Shown: positions 51,811 through 61,115, numbered from the stretch's first letter. The stretch is DNA of 64,000 bases from Flavobacteriales bacterium (GCA_016718655.1 JADKCV010000003.1:62001-126000), one strand, 5' to 3'. Notes: generated by a model from the sequence alone, not told the origin. Numbers and translations: made by a program.

Positions 51811-52818
51811 TCAGACCATCAGCTTGTCGCTCTTCAGCAGGCCCTTGCGCACCAGCAGTTCGGCGATCTGCACGGCGTTGGTGGCCGCGCCCTTCCGCAG
51901 GTTGTCCGCCACGATCCACAGGTTGAGCGTGCGCGGTTGGGTCTCGTCGCGGCGTAGGCGGCCCACGAAGACCTCGTCGCGGCCGTTGGCGATCAGGGGC
52001 ATGGGGTACTCGTCCTTCTGCGGATCATCGAGGAGCTGCACACCGGGCGCATTACGCAACAAGTCGCGCACCTGCTCCAGGTCGAACTCCCGCTCGAACT
52101 CCACGTTCACGGCCTCGCTGTGTCCGCCGGTCACGGGCACACGCACGGCGGTGGCGGTCACGCGGATCACCGGGTCCAGGATCTTCTTCGTCTCGTGCAC
52201 CAACTTCATCTCCTCCTTGGTGTAGCCGTTGTCCGTGAAGGCATCGCAGCGGGGGATCACGTTGCGGTCGATCGGGAAGGGATAGGCCATGTCACCCTGT
52301 ACGCCGTTGCGCTCGTTCTCCAGTTGGCGCACGGCCTTCATGCCGGTGCCGGTCACGCTCTGGTAGGTGGAGACGATGACGCGTTGCACACCGAAGGCAT
52401 GGTGCAGCGGAGCGAGGGTGAGGACCAGTTGGATGGTGCTGCAGTTGGGGTTGGCGATGATGCGGTCATCGGCAGTGATCACCTCCCCGTTGATCTCGGG
52501 CACCACCAGCTTCTTGTCGGGGAACATGCGCCAGGCGCTGCTGTTGTCCACCACGGTGCAACCCACCTCGGCGAAGCGCGGCGCCCATTCCAGCGACGTG
52601 GCGCCACCGGCGGAGAACAGGGCCAGGTGCGGACGGGCGGCGATGGCGGCCTCCATGCCCACCACCGGGATGGTGCGCCCCCGGAATTGCACGGTACGTG
52701 CCTCGGGCCGTTCGCTGGCCACGGCGATGAGCTCCTCCACGGGGAAGTCGCGTTCCTCGAGGACCTTGAGCATGATCCCGCCGACCATTCCGGTGGCACC
52801 TACCACGGCTACACGCAT
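51811..52818 (-). CDS. asd: Aspartate-semialdehyde dehydrogenase
   Basis: Asd reduces aspartyl phosphate to the semialdehyde, leading to lysine, diaminopimelate, threonine and methionine. The 335-residue protein has the NADP-binding start MRVAVVGATGMVGGIMLKVL. The catalytic cysteine lies in IIANPNCSTIQLV, with the substrate motif VSTYQSVTGTGMKA and the conserved histidine in PVTGGHSEAVNVEF. It is divergent from the lamin-tail protein gene, with 66 bp between the starts. A minus-strand TATTTTCG at 52843-52850 may be its -7 box. Confidence 0.96.
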   Translation of the reverse strand: MRVAVVGATGMVGGIMLKVLEERDFPVEELIAVASERPEARTVQFRGRTIPVVGMEAAIAARPHLALFSAGGATSLEWAPRFAEVGCTVVDNSSAWRMFPDKKLVVPEINGEVITADDRIIANPNCSTIQLVLTLAPLHHAFGVQRVIVSTYQSVTGTGMKAVRQLENERNGVQGDMAYPFPIDRNVIPRCDAFTDNGYTKEEMKLVHETKKILDPVIRVTATAVRVPVTGGHSEAVNVEFEREFDLEQVRDLLRNAPGVQLLDDPQKDEYPMPLIANGRDEVFVGRLRRDETQPRTLNLWIVADNLRKGAATNAVQIAELLVRKGLLKSDKLMV

Positions 52819-52842
52819 CTCCTACTGGGGTTAAGGGGCGCC

Positions 52843-52859
52843 CGAAAATACTACCTTGC
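52843..52859. promoter_or_regulatory. Back-to-back -7-like boxes between asd and the lamin-tail gene
   Basis: TATTTTCG on the minus strand (52843-52850) points to asd and TACCTTGC on the plus strand (52852-52859) points to the gene at 52885. Each differs from TAnnTTTG. The two boxes are separated by a single base, so the two promoters would compete for polymerase. Confidence 0.35.
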
Positions 52860-52884
52860 TCCACACCCCCAGCTGTTCCACCGC

Positions 52885-55470
52885 ATGTTCCTGCACCGGT
52901 CGTTCCTGTTCGCTTCCGCCCTGGTCGGCACCCTCGCGCTGCACGCCCAGTTCACCGACGACTTCGGCGATGGCGACTTCACGAACAACCCCACGTGGGA
53001 GGGTGATGCGAGCGTGTTCATCGTGAACGGCGACGGGCAGTTGCAGTTGAACAACAGCGTGGCCGGCACCAGCCAACTGCGCAGCGCCAATACCATGGCC
53101 AGCCTCAACGACATGGAGTGGCGGATGCGCGTGAAGCTCGGCTTCGCGCCCAGCAGCAGCAACTTCGCACGGGTGTACCTGGTGAGCGACCAAGCCGACC
53201 TGAACGGTCCACTGAACGGCTACTTCCTGCAGTTCGGTGAGGCGGGTAGCGCCGACGCGATCGAGCTGTTCGAACAGACGGGCACCGACCTGGGCTCCGT
53301 GTGCCGCGGCACCGATGCGGAGATCGCGGGGGCCTTCGATGTGGGCGTGCAGGTGAAGCGCTCGGCCGCGGGTGTTTGGCAGTTGTGGGTGGACCCCACG
53401 GGCGGCACCAACTACGCGCTGCAAGCCACCGGTTCGGGCACGGCACATGGCAGCAGCAGCACCATCGGCGTGCTGTGCACCTACACGGTGAGCAACGCGG
53501 ACAGCTTCTTCTTCGACGACCTCTATGCCGGTCCAGCCATCGTGGACCTGAGTCCGCCGGCCATCCTGGACGTGACCGCCATCAGCGCCACCAGCGTGGA
53601 CGTGCGCTACACCGAGGCCTTGGCCCCGGGTGCGATCGGCAGCTACGACATCCTCCCCTTCATCGGCGTGGCCAGCGCACTGTTGGACGGGGTGGACCCC
53701 TCCATTGTCCACCTGTCCCCGACGACCGCGCTGACCAACGGAAGTACCTATACGCTGCTCTCCGATGGCGCGCAGGACGCAGCGGGGAACACCGCCGGAC
53801 TGGTCAATACCGAGTTCACCTACTTCGTGCCGCTGAGCGCGGAGCCACGCGAGGTGGTGATCAACGAACTGATGGCCGACCCCACGCCGCCGGTGGGCCT
53901 GCCCGAGGTGGAATTCGTGGAATTGCACAACACCACCACCACCAAGACCTTCGACCTGGCGGACTGGACCTTCAGCGATGGCGGCACGCCCGTGGCGCTT
54001 CCGAGCTACCTCCTGGGGCCGGGCGAATACGTGGTGCTGCTGGCGAACACCAACCTGGGCGCGTATGGCAGCCTGCCCAACAAGCTGGGCCTTTCCAGCT
54101 TGCCCGCGCTGAACAACGATGGTGATGCGCTCGCGTTGCGCGACAACACCGATGCGCTGATCGATGCGGTGACCTACAGCTTGGACTGGTACCGCGACGC
54201 CGTGAAGGACGATGGCGGATGGACCCTGGAACAGATCGACCCCACGGCCCCCTGCGCGGGACCGGGCAACTGGCGGGCCAGCAACGCCGCCGCGGGCGGT
54301 ACGCCGGGTGCGCAGAACAGTGTCTACGCCATCGTACCGGATGTGATCGCTCCAGTGATCACCGGCGTTACCGTGAGCAATGCCACCTCCGTGGGGGTGA
54401 CCTTCAACGAGACCATGGACCAGGGCAGTGTACAGAACGCCACTTACACGCTGAGCCCGGCGATCGCGGTGAGCTCAGTGCTTGCGAGCACCACCAGTGC
54501 ACAGTTGCAATTGGTCGCTGAGCTGGTGGTGGGCACGGTGTACACCCTGAGCATCAGCGGTGCGACGGACTGTGCGGGCAATGCCATCGGCAGCAACAGC
54601 ATCGTTTTCGCACGTCCCGAACCGGTGGAGCCCGGCGATGTGGTCATCAACGAAGTGCTGTACGACCCGGTGGTGGGCGGCAGCGACATGGTGGAACTGT
54701 ACAACCGATCGAACAAGACCTTGAGCCTCGCGGGTTGGCAACTGGCCAATGAGAGCGAGGGCGAGATCGATGACATCATCCCCATCAACTCGGCCTTACT
54801 GCTGTTGCCGGGCACCTACGCACTCATCACCGAGGATGTGGCGGGGACCTTGGCCCTCTATCCGCAGAGCGCGGCGGACCGGGTGGTGGGTAGCGACATG
54901 CCGAGCTACAACAACGACGAAGGGGTGGTGGTGCTGCTTGCACTGGATGGTACCTCGTTGGACCGCTTCGCATACAGCGACGACCTGCACTTCACCTTGG
55001 TGAACAACCCCGAGGGCTACACCCTGGAGCGGGTGGATCCGGACCGTCCCTCGGACGACAACACCAATTGGCAGACGGCATCGGATGTTGCTGGCAAGGC
55101 CACCCCGGGCTTCCGCAACTCGCAGTATGCCGAGACCCCGGCCGCCAGCGGCGAGCTGAACATCGATCCGGCCATCTTCAGTCCGGACAACGATGGCTTC
55201 CAGGATGTGCTGACCCTGGCCTACCGCTTCGAGCAGCCAGGCTTCGTGGGCACCATGAGCATCTTCGACATCGTGGGCCGCGAGGTGCGCCGGTTGTTGG
55301 ACAACCAACTGCTGGGCACCGAAGGGGCCGTTAGTTGGAACGGCATCACCGACGAAGGCGACAAGGCGCGCATGGGCCCGTACATCGTGCTGATGGAGGT
55401 GTACGACCTCAACGGCAACGTGGAGAAGTACAAGCGCACGGTGACCTTGGCGCACCGGTTGGAGCGCTAG
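52885..55470 (+). CDS. Lamin-tail-domain surface protein
   Basis: An 861-residue secreted protein with signal peptide MFLHRSFLFASALVGTLALH ending near AQFTDDFGDG. The N-terminal third looks like a laminin-G/concanavalin-type fold. An Ig-like domain (PPAILDVTAISATSVDVRY) precedes a first lamin-tail domain (EVVINELMADPTPPVGLPEV). A second Ig-like domain (ITGVTVSNATSVGVTF) and second lamin-tail domain (DVVINEVLYDPVVGGSDMVE) follow. The C-terminus (FSPDNDGFQDVLTLAYRFEQ to VYDLNGNVEKYKRTV) resembles the FlgD-like / gliding-motility C-terminal domain used by T9SS cargo. The start at 52885 is set by the signal peptide. It is probably an adhesive or scaffold protein outside the cell. Confidence 0.82.
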   Translation: MFLHRSFLFASALVGTLALHAQFTDDFGDGDFTNNPTWEGDASVFIVNGDGQLQLNNSVAGTSQLRSANTMASLNDMEWRMRVKLGFAPSSSNFARVYLVSDQADLNGPLNGYFLQFGEAGSADAIELFEQTGTDLGSVCRGTDAEIAGAFDVGVQVKRSAAGVWQLWVDPTGGTNYALQATGSGTAHGSSSTIGVLCTYTVSNADSFFFDDLYAGPAIVDLSPPAILDVTAISATSVDVRYTEALAPGAIGSYDILPFIGVASALLDGVDPSIVHLSPTTALTNGSTYTLLSDGAQDAAGNTAGLVNTEFTYFVPLSAEPREVVINELMADPTPPVGLPEVEFVELHNTTTTKTFDLADWTFSDGGTPVALPSYLLGPGEYVVLLANTNLGAYGSLPNKLGLSSLPALNNDGDALALRDNTDALIDAVTYSLDWYRDAVKDDGGWTLEQIDPTAPCAGPGNWRASNAAAGGTPGAQNSVYAIVPDVIAPVITGVTVSNATSVGVTFNETMDQGSVQNATYTLSPAIAVSSVLASTTSAQLQLVAELVVGTVYTLSISGATDCAGNAIGSNSIVFARPEPVEPGDVVINEVLYDPVVGGSDMVELYNRSNKTLSLAGWQLANESEGEIDDIIPINSALLLLPGTYALITEDVAGTLALYPQSAADRVVGSDMPSYNNDEGVVVLLALDGTSLDRFAYSDDLHFTLVNNPEGYTLERVDPDRPSDDNTNWQTASDVAGKATPGFRNSQYAETPAASGELNIDPAIFSPDNDGFQDVLTLAYRFEQPGFVGTMSIFDIVGREVRRLLDNQLLGTEGAVSWNGITDEGDKARMGPYIVLMEVYDLNGNVEKYKRTVTLAHRLER

Positions 55471-55519
55471 GCCACCCAGCAGGATCGGTCACGCGTTTGC
55501 CGGGACGATGGGCATTCGT

Positions 55520-55527
55520 TAGCTTGC
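55520..55527 (+). promoter_or_regulatory. Possible -7 box (TAGCTTGC)
   Basis: TAGCTTGC lies 73 bp before the ATG at 55600. It resembles TACCTTGC before 52885 and is two bases off TAnnTTTG. Confidence 0.25.
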
Positions 55528-55599
55528 TTTTGCCAAACCCACCCCCCCTCCTTCCATGGGCAATGCGCATGGGCCGATGAGGGTACAAGACCGATCACC

Positions 55600-58500
55600 A
55601 TGACCCGTATCGTTACGCGCCACAAGACCTTGTTCACGATGGTCCTGATCTCCGGCCTCGTCGCGCTCTCCGCATTCAACGCCTTGGGCGTGAAGGAACG
55701 CAAGGTGCCATTGGAGGAAGGCGCGGCCAAGAGCGCGGTGCCCACCTCGGACTTCACCAACTTCGAGTCGGGGCACGTGCACCCGATCGATATGACGCCG
55801 GACGGCACCAAGCTGCTGGCGGTGAACACGGGCAACAACAGCCTGGAGGTCTACACCGTGGGCCCCGCGGGCATCGCACACAGCGCAACCATCCCCGTGG
55901 GTCTCGACCCCGTGACCGTGCGGGTGCGCAACAACAACGAAGCGTGGGTGGTGTGCCAAGTGAGCGACGAGATCAGCATCGTTGACCTGACGGCGAAAGC
56001 CACCGTACGCAGTGTGGCCACCGAGAACGAGCCGGCCGATGTGGTGTTCGCGGGTTCGCCGCTGAAGGCCTTCGTGAGCTGTGCGGAACGCGAGAGTGTG
56101 CAGGCCTTCGACCTCGCCAACCTGAACAATGCGCCGGTGGAAGTGCTGCTGAAGGGCGAGCAACCCCGCGCACTGGCCGTGAGCCCCGATGGCAGCACGG
56201 TGTACGCGGCCTTCTTCGAGAGCGGCAACCAGACCACGGTGATCCCGGGCAACACCTTCCACGCCGGAGGCTTCTGCTCGCCACAAGGGGGGTGCACCAC
56301 CATCCCCAATGACGTGGCCAATCCAGCAGGGCCATACGGTGGTGTGGTGCCGGTACCCAACGCGGGTACGGGCTTCAACCCACCGATGAACCCCAACAAC
56401 CCGGCGATGCCCGGCAACCACAGCCTGGTGGTGCGCAAGAACGCGTCCGGCCAATGGATGGATGCCAACGGGGGCAACTGGACCAGCATCGTCACCGGCG
56501 GCATCGCAGGTACGGCACGCACCGCAGGCTGGGACATGCCCGACCGCGATGTGGCCCACATCAACGCCAACAGCCCCAGCACGGCAAGCGTCACCTACAC
56601 CAGCCACCTGGGCAACATCCTCATGGCCATGGCCGTGCATCCGCAGAGCGGCGAGGTGTACGTGGTGGGCACGGACGCCACCAACGAAGTGCGCTTCGAA
56701 CCCAACCTGAACGGCAAGTTCCTCCGCGTGAACGTATCGCGCTTCGCACCGGCCGGCAGCCCCACCATCACGGACCTGAACCCGCACATCAACTACAGCA
56801 CGCACACCTCGCCTCCGGTGTTGCGCAAGCAGTCGTTGGGTGATCCACGCAGCATCGTGTGGAAGGCCGATGGTACCAAGGCGTACGTGACCGGCATGGG
56901 CAGCAACAACATCATCACCATCACCCCCACCGGCGCGCGCACCACGCCCGATCCCATCGTGGTGGGCCAGGGTCCCACGGGCATCGTGCTGGACGAGGCG
57001 AACAACCGGGGATATGTGCTGAACAAGTTCGATGGGTCCATCTCCACCATCGACCTCACCACCGACCGCGAGGTGGCGCGCAGCACCTACTTCGACCCCA
57101 CGCCCGAGGCCATCCGCAAGGGCCGCAAGCACCTGTACGACACCCATGCGGGATCGGGCCACGGCCACATCAGCTGCGGCTCGTGCCACGTGGATGGCAA
57201 GTGGGACCGCTTGGCGTGGGACCTCGGCAACCCGGCGGGTGAGATGGTGACGGTGAACGACCCGGCCGGCAACAAGACCTTCCACCCGATGAAGGGTTTG
57301 AAGACCACACAGTTCCTCATCGACATCATCAACCGCGGCACGGGCAAGCTGCACTGGCGGGGCGACAAGGGCAGCTTCCACGACTTCGCGGGCGCCTTCC
57401 ACGACCTGCAAGGAGCCGATGCGCCCTTGGATGCGGGGGGTATGCAGGAGTTCAGCGACTTCCTGGCGGCCACCTGGCACGTGCCCAACCCCTACCGCAC
57501 CATCCGTCCGGACAGCGCTGTGGCCTCGGCCGTGGAGCGCATGAACCCCAGCCGCGTGCGCTTCACCGGCACCACGTTCCAGACCGTACCCGCAGCGGGC
57601 GTGAAGTTGTTCGTGGCCGTGAACGTGAACTGCTCGCACTGCCACCAGACAGGCAGCGGACGCGGGCACCTGCCGGGCAACGGATCGAACACCAACGCGG
57701 GCGTGGTGAACATGACCAACAACACCAACATGGTGCCCGACCTGCGCACCGTGTACCGCAAGAACGGCTTCTTCTACAACACCAGTGAATGTACCAGTGG
57801 CTTCGGCATGATGGCCGATGGTGTGCTGGACACGCGATTCAACCAGGCCGGTACGGCCCACTACCTGGGCGATTATGAGCCTGAACTGTTGGCATGGTCC
57901 GGTGGCGTAACACCCGTCAACAGCCCACAGAGCCAGGTCTTCGATCTGGTGCATCCCGCGCAGGACGCGCTACCGGCCGTGGGCATGCGCATGACGGTGA
58001 ACGGCAGCGTGGGCAGTGTGGGCCGTGTGAACAGCATGAAGACCTATATGGTGGAGAAGTACCCGGCGGATTACGCGCTCATTGTGAAGGGCATCTACAA
58101 CGGCGAACAGCGCGGCTTCTACTACATCGGCAGCAACACCTACCAGAGCGACCTGGCCGGGCAGACGGTGACGCACGCGCAGTTGTTGGCCTCCGCACAA
58201 GCAGGATCACCGCTCACCTGGACGGTGGTGCATCCACGCACCAAGATCCGCCATGGCGTGGACCGCGACAGCGATGGCATCTTCGACTACGTGGATGGCG
58301 ATGCGGAACTGGCCCTGACACTGATCCTGGAAGGCCCGTTGAACGGCAGCACCATGCGTACGGACCTGCGCACCGCAGGCCTGATCCCCACCACCGACCC
58401 CTACGGATCGGGAGAGCTGCTGAAGCCCGAGGTGCTGGAGCGCACAGGAAGCACGGCCGTGGTGGACTGGGTGTGGCTGGAATTGCGTGATGCCACCGAC

Positions 58501-59007
58501 CCCACCACCGTGGTGGACGGACGTGCAGCCTTGGTACAGGCGGATGGACGTGTGGTGATGGCCGATGGTGCCACGCCCGTGCTCTTCCCCAACGCGCCCC
58601 GCGGCAACTACCATGTACTGGCCACGCACCGCAACCACCTGGGCACGCTCACCGCAGCGCCCTATGGCTTCGGCAGCGGTGTGCGCACACTCGACCTCTC
58701 CTCCAGCACCGTGGCCACCTACGGCACCGAGGGACGACGCACCATCGGAAGCATCCAGGCTTTGTGGGCCGGCGATGTGAACGGTGATGGCATGCTGCGC
58801 TACACCGGCCTGAACAACGACCGCGACCCCATCCTCGCCCGCATCGGCGGACTGCTGCCCACTGCGGTGACCACCGGCTACCACGCGGAGGACGTGGACC
58901 TGAACGGCGTGGTGCGCTACACCGGTGCCGCCAACGACCGCGACCCCATCCTCAACAACATCGGTGGTGCAGTGCCCACCAACACGCGCGAACAACAGTT
59001 GCCGTAA
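55600..59007 (+). CDS. YVTN-propeller and cytochrome c surface protein
   Basis: A 1135-residue exported protein. A hydrophobic segment at about 10-28 serves as signal peptide. Residues 50-490 form a YVTN-type beta-propeller (GTKLLAVNTGNNSLEVYTVG, GEQPRALAVSPDGSTVYAAF, FDGSISTIDLTTDREVARS). Two c-type haem motifs follow, C526-GSC-H530 and C678-SHC-H682, with a GKLHWRGDKGSFHDF stretch between them. The C-terminal module from about 904 (LEGPLNGSTMRTDLRTAGLI) ends in DVNGDGMLRYTG, DVDLNGVVRYTG and REQQLP, closely matching the end of the 31168 protein. A surface or periplasmic redox role is inferred. It ends at a strong bidirectional hairpin. Confidence 0.82.
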   Translation: MTRIVTRHKTLFTMVLISGLVALSAFNALGVKERKVPLEEGAAKSAVPTSDFTNFESGHVHPIDMTPDGTKLLAVNTGNNSLEVYTVGPAGIAHSATIPVGLDPVTVRVRNNNEAWVVCQVSDEISIVDLTAKATVRSVATENEPADVVFAGSPLKAFVSCAERESVQAFDLANLNNAPVEVLLKGEQPRALAVSPDGSTVYAAFFESGNQTTVIPGNTFHAGGFCSPQGGCTTIPNDVANPAGPYGGVVPVPNAGTGFNPPMNPNNPAMPGNHSLVVRKNASGQWMDANGGNWTSIVTGGIAGTARTAGWDMPDRDVAHINANSPSTASVTYTSHLGNILMAMAVHPQSGEVYVVGTDATNEVRFEPNLNGKFLRVNVSRFAPAGSPTITDLNPHINYSTHTSPPVLRKQSLGDPRSIVWKADGTKAYVTGMGSNNIITITPTGARTTPDPIVVGQGPTGIVLDEANNRGYVLNKFDGSISTIDLTTDREVARSTYFDPTPEAIRKGRKHLYDTHAGSGHGHISCGSCHVDGKWDRLAWDLGNPAGEMVTVNDPAGNKTFHPMKGLKTTQFLIDIINRGTGKLHWRGDKGSFHDFAGAFHDLQGADAPLDAGGMQEFSDFLAATWHVPNPYRTIRPDSAVASAVERMNPSRVRFTGTTFQTVPAAGVKLFVAVNVNCSHCHQTGSGRGHLPGNGSNTNAGVVNMTNNTNMVPDLRTVYRKNGFFYNTSECTSGFGMMADGVLDTRFNQAGTAHYLGDYEPELLAWSGGVTPVNSPQSQVFDLVHPAQDALPAVGMRMTVNGSVGSVGRVNSMKTYMVEKYPADYALIVKGIYNGEQRGFYYIGSNTYQSDLAGQTVTHAQLLASAQAGSPLTWTVVHPRTKIRHGVDRDSDGIFDYVDGDAELALTLILEGPLNGSTMRTDLRTAGLIPTTDPYGSGELLKPEVLERTGSTAVVDWVWLELRDATDPTTVVDGRAALVQADGRVVMADGATPVLFPNAPRGNYHVLATHRNHLGTLTAAPYGFGSGVRTLDLSSSTVATYGTEGRRTIGSIQALWAGDVNGDGMLRYTGLNNDRDPILARIGGLLPTAVTTGYHAEDVDLNGVVRYTGAANDRDPILNNIGGAVPTNTREQQLP

Positions 59008-59027
59008 CGCGGCAAGCATCAACACAA

Positions 59028-59058
59028 CGAAGGCCGGGCGATCATCGTCCGGCCTTCG
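59028..59058. terminator. Bidirectional hairpin between convergent genes
   Basis: CGAAGGCCGG pairs with CCGGCCTTCG, extended inward by five further pairs (one G-U) to a three-base loop. It lies 21 bp after the stop at 59007 and 20 bp from the end of lpxD, so it can serve both strands. No long T-run is present. Confidence 0.75.
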
Positions 59059-59078
59059 TGTTGAGAATGCAATGTGGA

Positions 59079-60098
59079 TCAGCTCTTGGTCGCCTTCTCC
59101 AACTTGTCGATCCGGTCCACGATGCGTTCCAGGTTGCGGAAGTGGATGTAGCTCTTGCGGTACTTGCTGGCCTCCCACGCGGGTGAACCCATGTAGGCCT
59201 CGCCGGCCTTGGTATCCTTGCTGATGCCGCTCTGCGCTGCGATGATGGTACCGTCGGCGATCTTCAGGTGACCGATGATGCCCACCTGACCGCTGAACAT
59301 GCAGTTCTTACCGATCTTGGTGGAACCCGCTACCACACCGCCTGCCGCGTAGTAGGTGTTCTCGCCCACCTCCACGTTGTGCGCGATGTGGATGAGGTTG
59401 TCGAACTTGACACCACGGCGGAGGATGGTGCTTCCCAGTGTGGCGCGGTCGATGGCGCAGTTGGCACCGATCTCCACATCATCCTCGATCACCACGTTAC
59501 CGATCTGCGGGATCTTCTCCGCTGCATTGGGCCCTGTCGCGAAGCGGAAGCCATCGCTGCCGAGCACCGTGCCACTGTGGATGATGCAGTTGGCGCCCAC
59601 CACACAATCCGAGTAGATCGTCACGTTGGCGAAGACCGTGGTATTGTCGCCGATGGTCACGTTGTCGCCGATGTACGCGTGCGGGTAGATCTTCACGTTG
59701 TTGCCCAGCTTGGCGTTGCTGCCGATGTAGGCCAGCGCACCGATGTAGCAGTCCTTCCCGTAGGTCGCACCCTCCTCGATCACCGCTTGGGGCGCGATGC
59801 CCTTCTTGTCCAGCTTGATGGTGTTGTACATCGCCAGCACCTTCGCGAAAGCACCCTGCGCATCGGCCACGCGCACCAGGGTCGTCCTCACCGGGGCCGT
59901 CAGTTCGAAGGCTTGTCCGATGATCACCACACTGGCGGTGGTGCCGTACACGTACTGCGTATAGGCCGGGTTCGCCAGGAAGGACAGGGACCCTTCGCCA
60001 CCCTCCTCGATCTTGGAGAGCGTGTTGACGGTGGCGTTGGGATCGCCCTCCACGGTGCCTTGGAGGAGCTGTGCGATCTGTGCGGCGGTGAATTGCAT
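59079..60098 (-). CDS. lpxD: UDP-3-O-acylglucosamine N-acyltransferase LpxD
   Basis: LpxD adds the second acyl chain in lipid A synthesis. The 339-residue protein starts MQFTAAQIAQLLQGTVEGDP with the uridine-binding N-domain, followed by a long left-handed beta-helix of hexapeptides (IGALAYIGSNAKLGNNVKIY, VGANCIIHSGTVLGSDGFRF). The catalytic histidine is H240 in NLIHIAHNVEVGENTYYAAG. A C-terminal helix (RNLERIVDRIDKLEKATK) closes the trimer. The frame is open beyond 60098 but upstream sequence is repeat-derived. A minus-strand TACCTTGG (60121-60128) may be its promoter. Confidence 0.95.
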   Translation of the reverse strand: MQFTAAQIAQLLQGTVEGDPNATVNTLSKIEEGGEGSLSFLANPAYTQYVYGTTASVVIIGQAFELTAPVRTTLVRVADAQGAFAKVLAMYNTIKLDKKGIAPQAVIEEGATYGKDCYIGALAYIGSNAKLGNNVKIYPHAYIGDNVTIGDNTTVFANVTIYSDCVVGANCIIHSGTVLGSDGFRFATGPNAAEKIPQIGNVVIEDDVEIGANCAIDRATLGSTILRRGVKFDNLIHIAHNVEVGENTYYAAGGVVAGSTKIGKNCMFSGQVGIIGHLKIADGTIIAAQSGISKDTKAGEAYMGSPAWEASKYRKSYIHFRNLERIVDRIDKLEKATKS

Positions 60099-60120
60099 GG
60101 GGCGCGGTTGGAATGGACCG

Positions 60121-60128
60121 CCAAGGTA
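60121..60128 (-). promoter_or_regulatory. Possible -7 box (TACCTTGG) before lpxD
   Basis: On the minus strand TACCTTGG lies 22 bp before the lpxD ATG and is identical to the octamer before fabH (812-819). Confidence 0.35.
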
Positions 60129-60135
60129 GAAGGGA

Positions 60136-60272
60136 AGGCATTCGCTGCGCTCATGCCTGGCGCATTGAACCGCGGAGGGCACGGAGAAATGCAGGGAATG
60201 GGAAGTGGCATTCGCTTCGCTCACACCTTGAGATGTGAACCGCAGAGTACGCGGAGCACGCGGAGAAATGCC
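60136..60272. repeat. Two copies of a GC-rich intergenic repeat unit
   Basis: Copy A (60136-60190) and copy B (60207-60272) share GGCATTCGCTGCGCTCA-type and GAACCGCAGAG-type blocks, ending in CGGAGAAATGC. They lie in the 355-bp gap between lpxD and the GxxExxY gene; the rest of that gap (60273-60453) shows no gene. Such units are widely misread as proteins rich in Arg, Gly and Glu. Confidence 0.8.
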
Positions 60273-60453
60273 AGTCTCCAATGGCAAGCCATACCATGAG
60301 ACCGTGTGCATACCTGGTCCAAATCCGGAGGAATTATTTTCGTCGACCGCATTCGCTTTCCCTCCGTGTCCTCAGTGGTTAGAAAGCATTTTCATTCCCT
60401 TCACTGTGGTGCCTCCTATTCGCATTTCACACCAGCGTTTAACTTCACTTGTC

Positions 60454-60834
60454 ATGACCGAGAACGAACTTGCCACGGAAATCATCGGGGCCGCGATCGA
60501 CGTTCATCGTGAGCTCGGGCCTGGTTTGCTGGAAAGCATCTATGAGGAGTGCCTTGCCATGGAGTTGCGCAAGCGCGGGGTCCCTTTCGAGAAGCAAGTA
60601 CCGGTGCCCATCATCTACAAGGGTGAACGTGTGAAGAACGATCTGCGCCTGGATATTTGGGTGGACCGCAAGGTGATCGTTGAGATCAAAGCAGTGGAGG
60701 TGCTTCATCCGATACACTGGGCACAGACCATGACCTACCTCAAACTCACGAACAACCGCCTCGGTCTGCTCATGAACTTCAATGTGGACCTGATGAAGAA
60801 TGGCGTCGAGCGGGTTGCCAACCGGATGTATTGA
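60454..60834 (+). CDS. GxxExxY family protein
   Basis: A 126-residue protein of the GxxExxY family, whose invariant motif is seen in PGLLESIYEECLAMELRK (G, E and Y at the expected spacing). Further conserved parts are KQVPVPIIYKGERVKNDLRL and DRKVIVEIKAVE, the latter resembling the acidic-x-lysine end of PD-(D/E)XK nuclease folds. The start at 60454 is chosen because the family begins MTENELATEIIGAAI; the open frame further upstream reads through repeat DNA. The function of the family is not established. Repeats of one type flank it on both sides. Confidence 0.9.
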   Translation: MTENELATEIIGAAIDVHRELGPGLLESIYEECLAMELRKRGVPFEKQVPVPIIYKGERVKNDLRLDIWVDRKVIVEIKAVEVLHPIHWAQTMTYLKLTNNRLGLLMNFNVDLMKNGVERVANRMY

Positions 60835-60844
60835 AGGAGGCGGA

Positions 60845-61115
60845 AAGGCATTCGCTGCGCTTATGCCTACTTATTGAACCGCAGAGGGCGCGGAGCACGC
60901 GGAGAAATGCCCGCTTCCGAACGTCGCCTCCACGCCCTTTACGGTAGACCTGCATTCCGACCATCCCAACCGGCATTCGGTATTCCCTCCGCGCCCTCTG
61001 CGGTTCCCTGCATTTTCGCATTCCCTCTGCGTCCTCCGCGCCCTCTGCGGTTCCCTGCATTTCGCATTCCCCTCTGCGTCCTCTGCGCCCTCTGCGGTTC
61101 CACGCATTTCGCATT
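60845..61115. repeat. Further repeat units, partly in inverted orientation
   Basis: Copy C (60845-60912) repeats the unit seen before the GxxExxY gene. From about 60970 the sequence switches to the reverse complement and iterates TCCGCGCCCTCTGCGGTTCC-type blocks separated by TGCATTTCGCATTCC-type blocks, three times, up to about 61115. The array can fold on itself. It fills most of the 359-bp gap before uvrC; the remainder (61116-61193) holds no gene. Confidence 0.8.
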
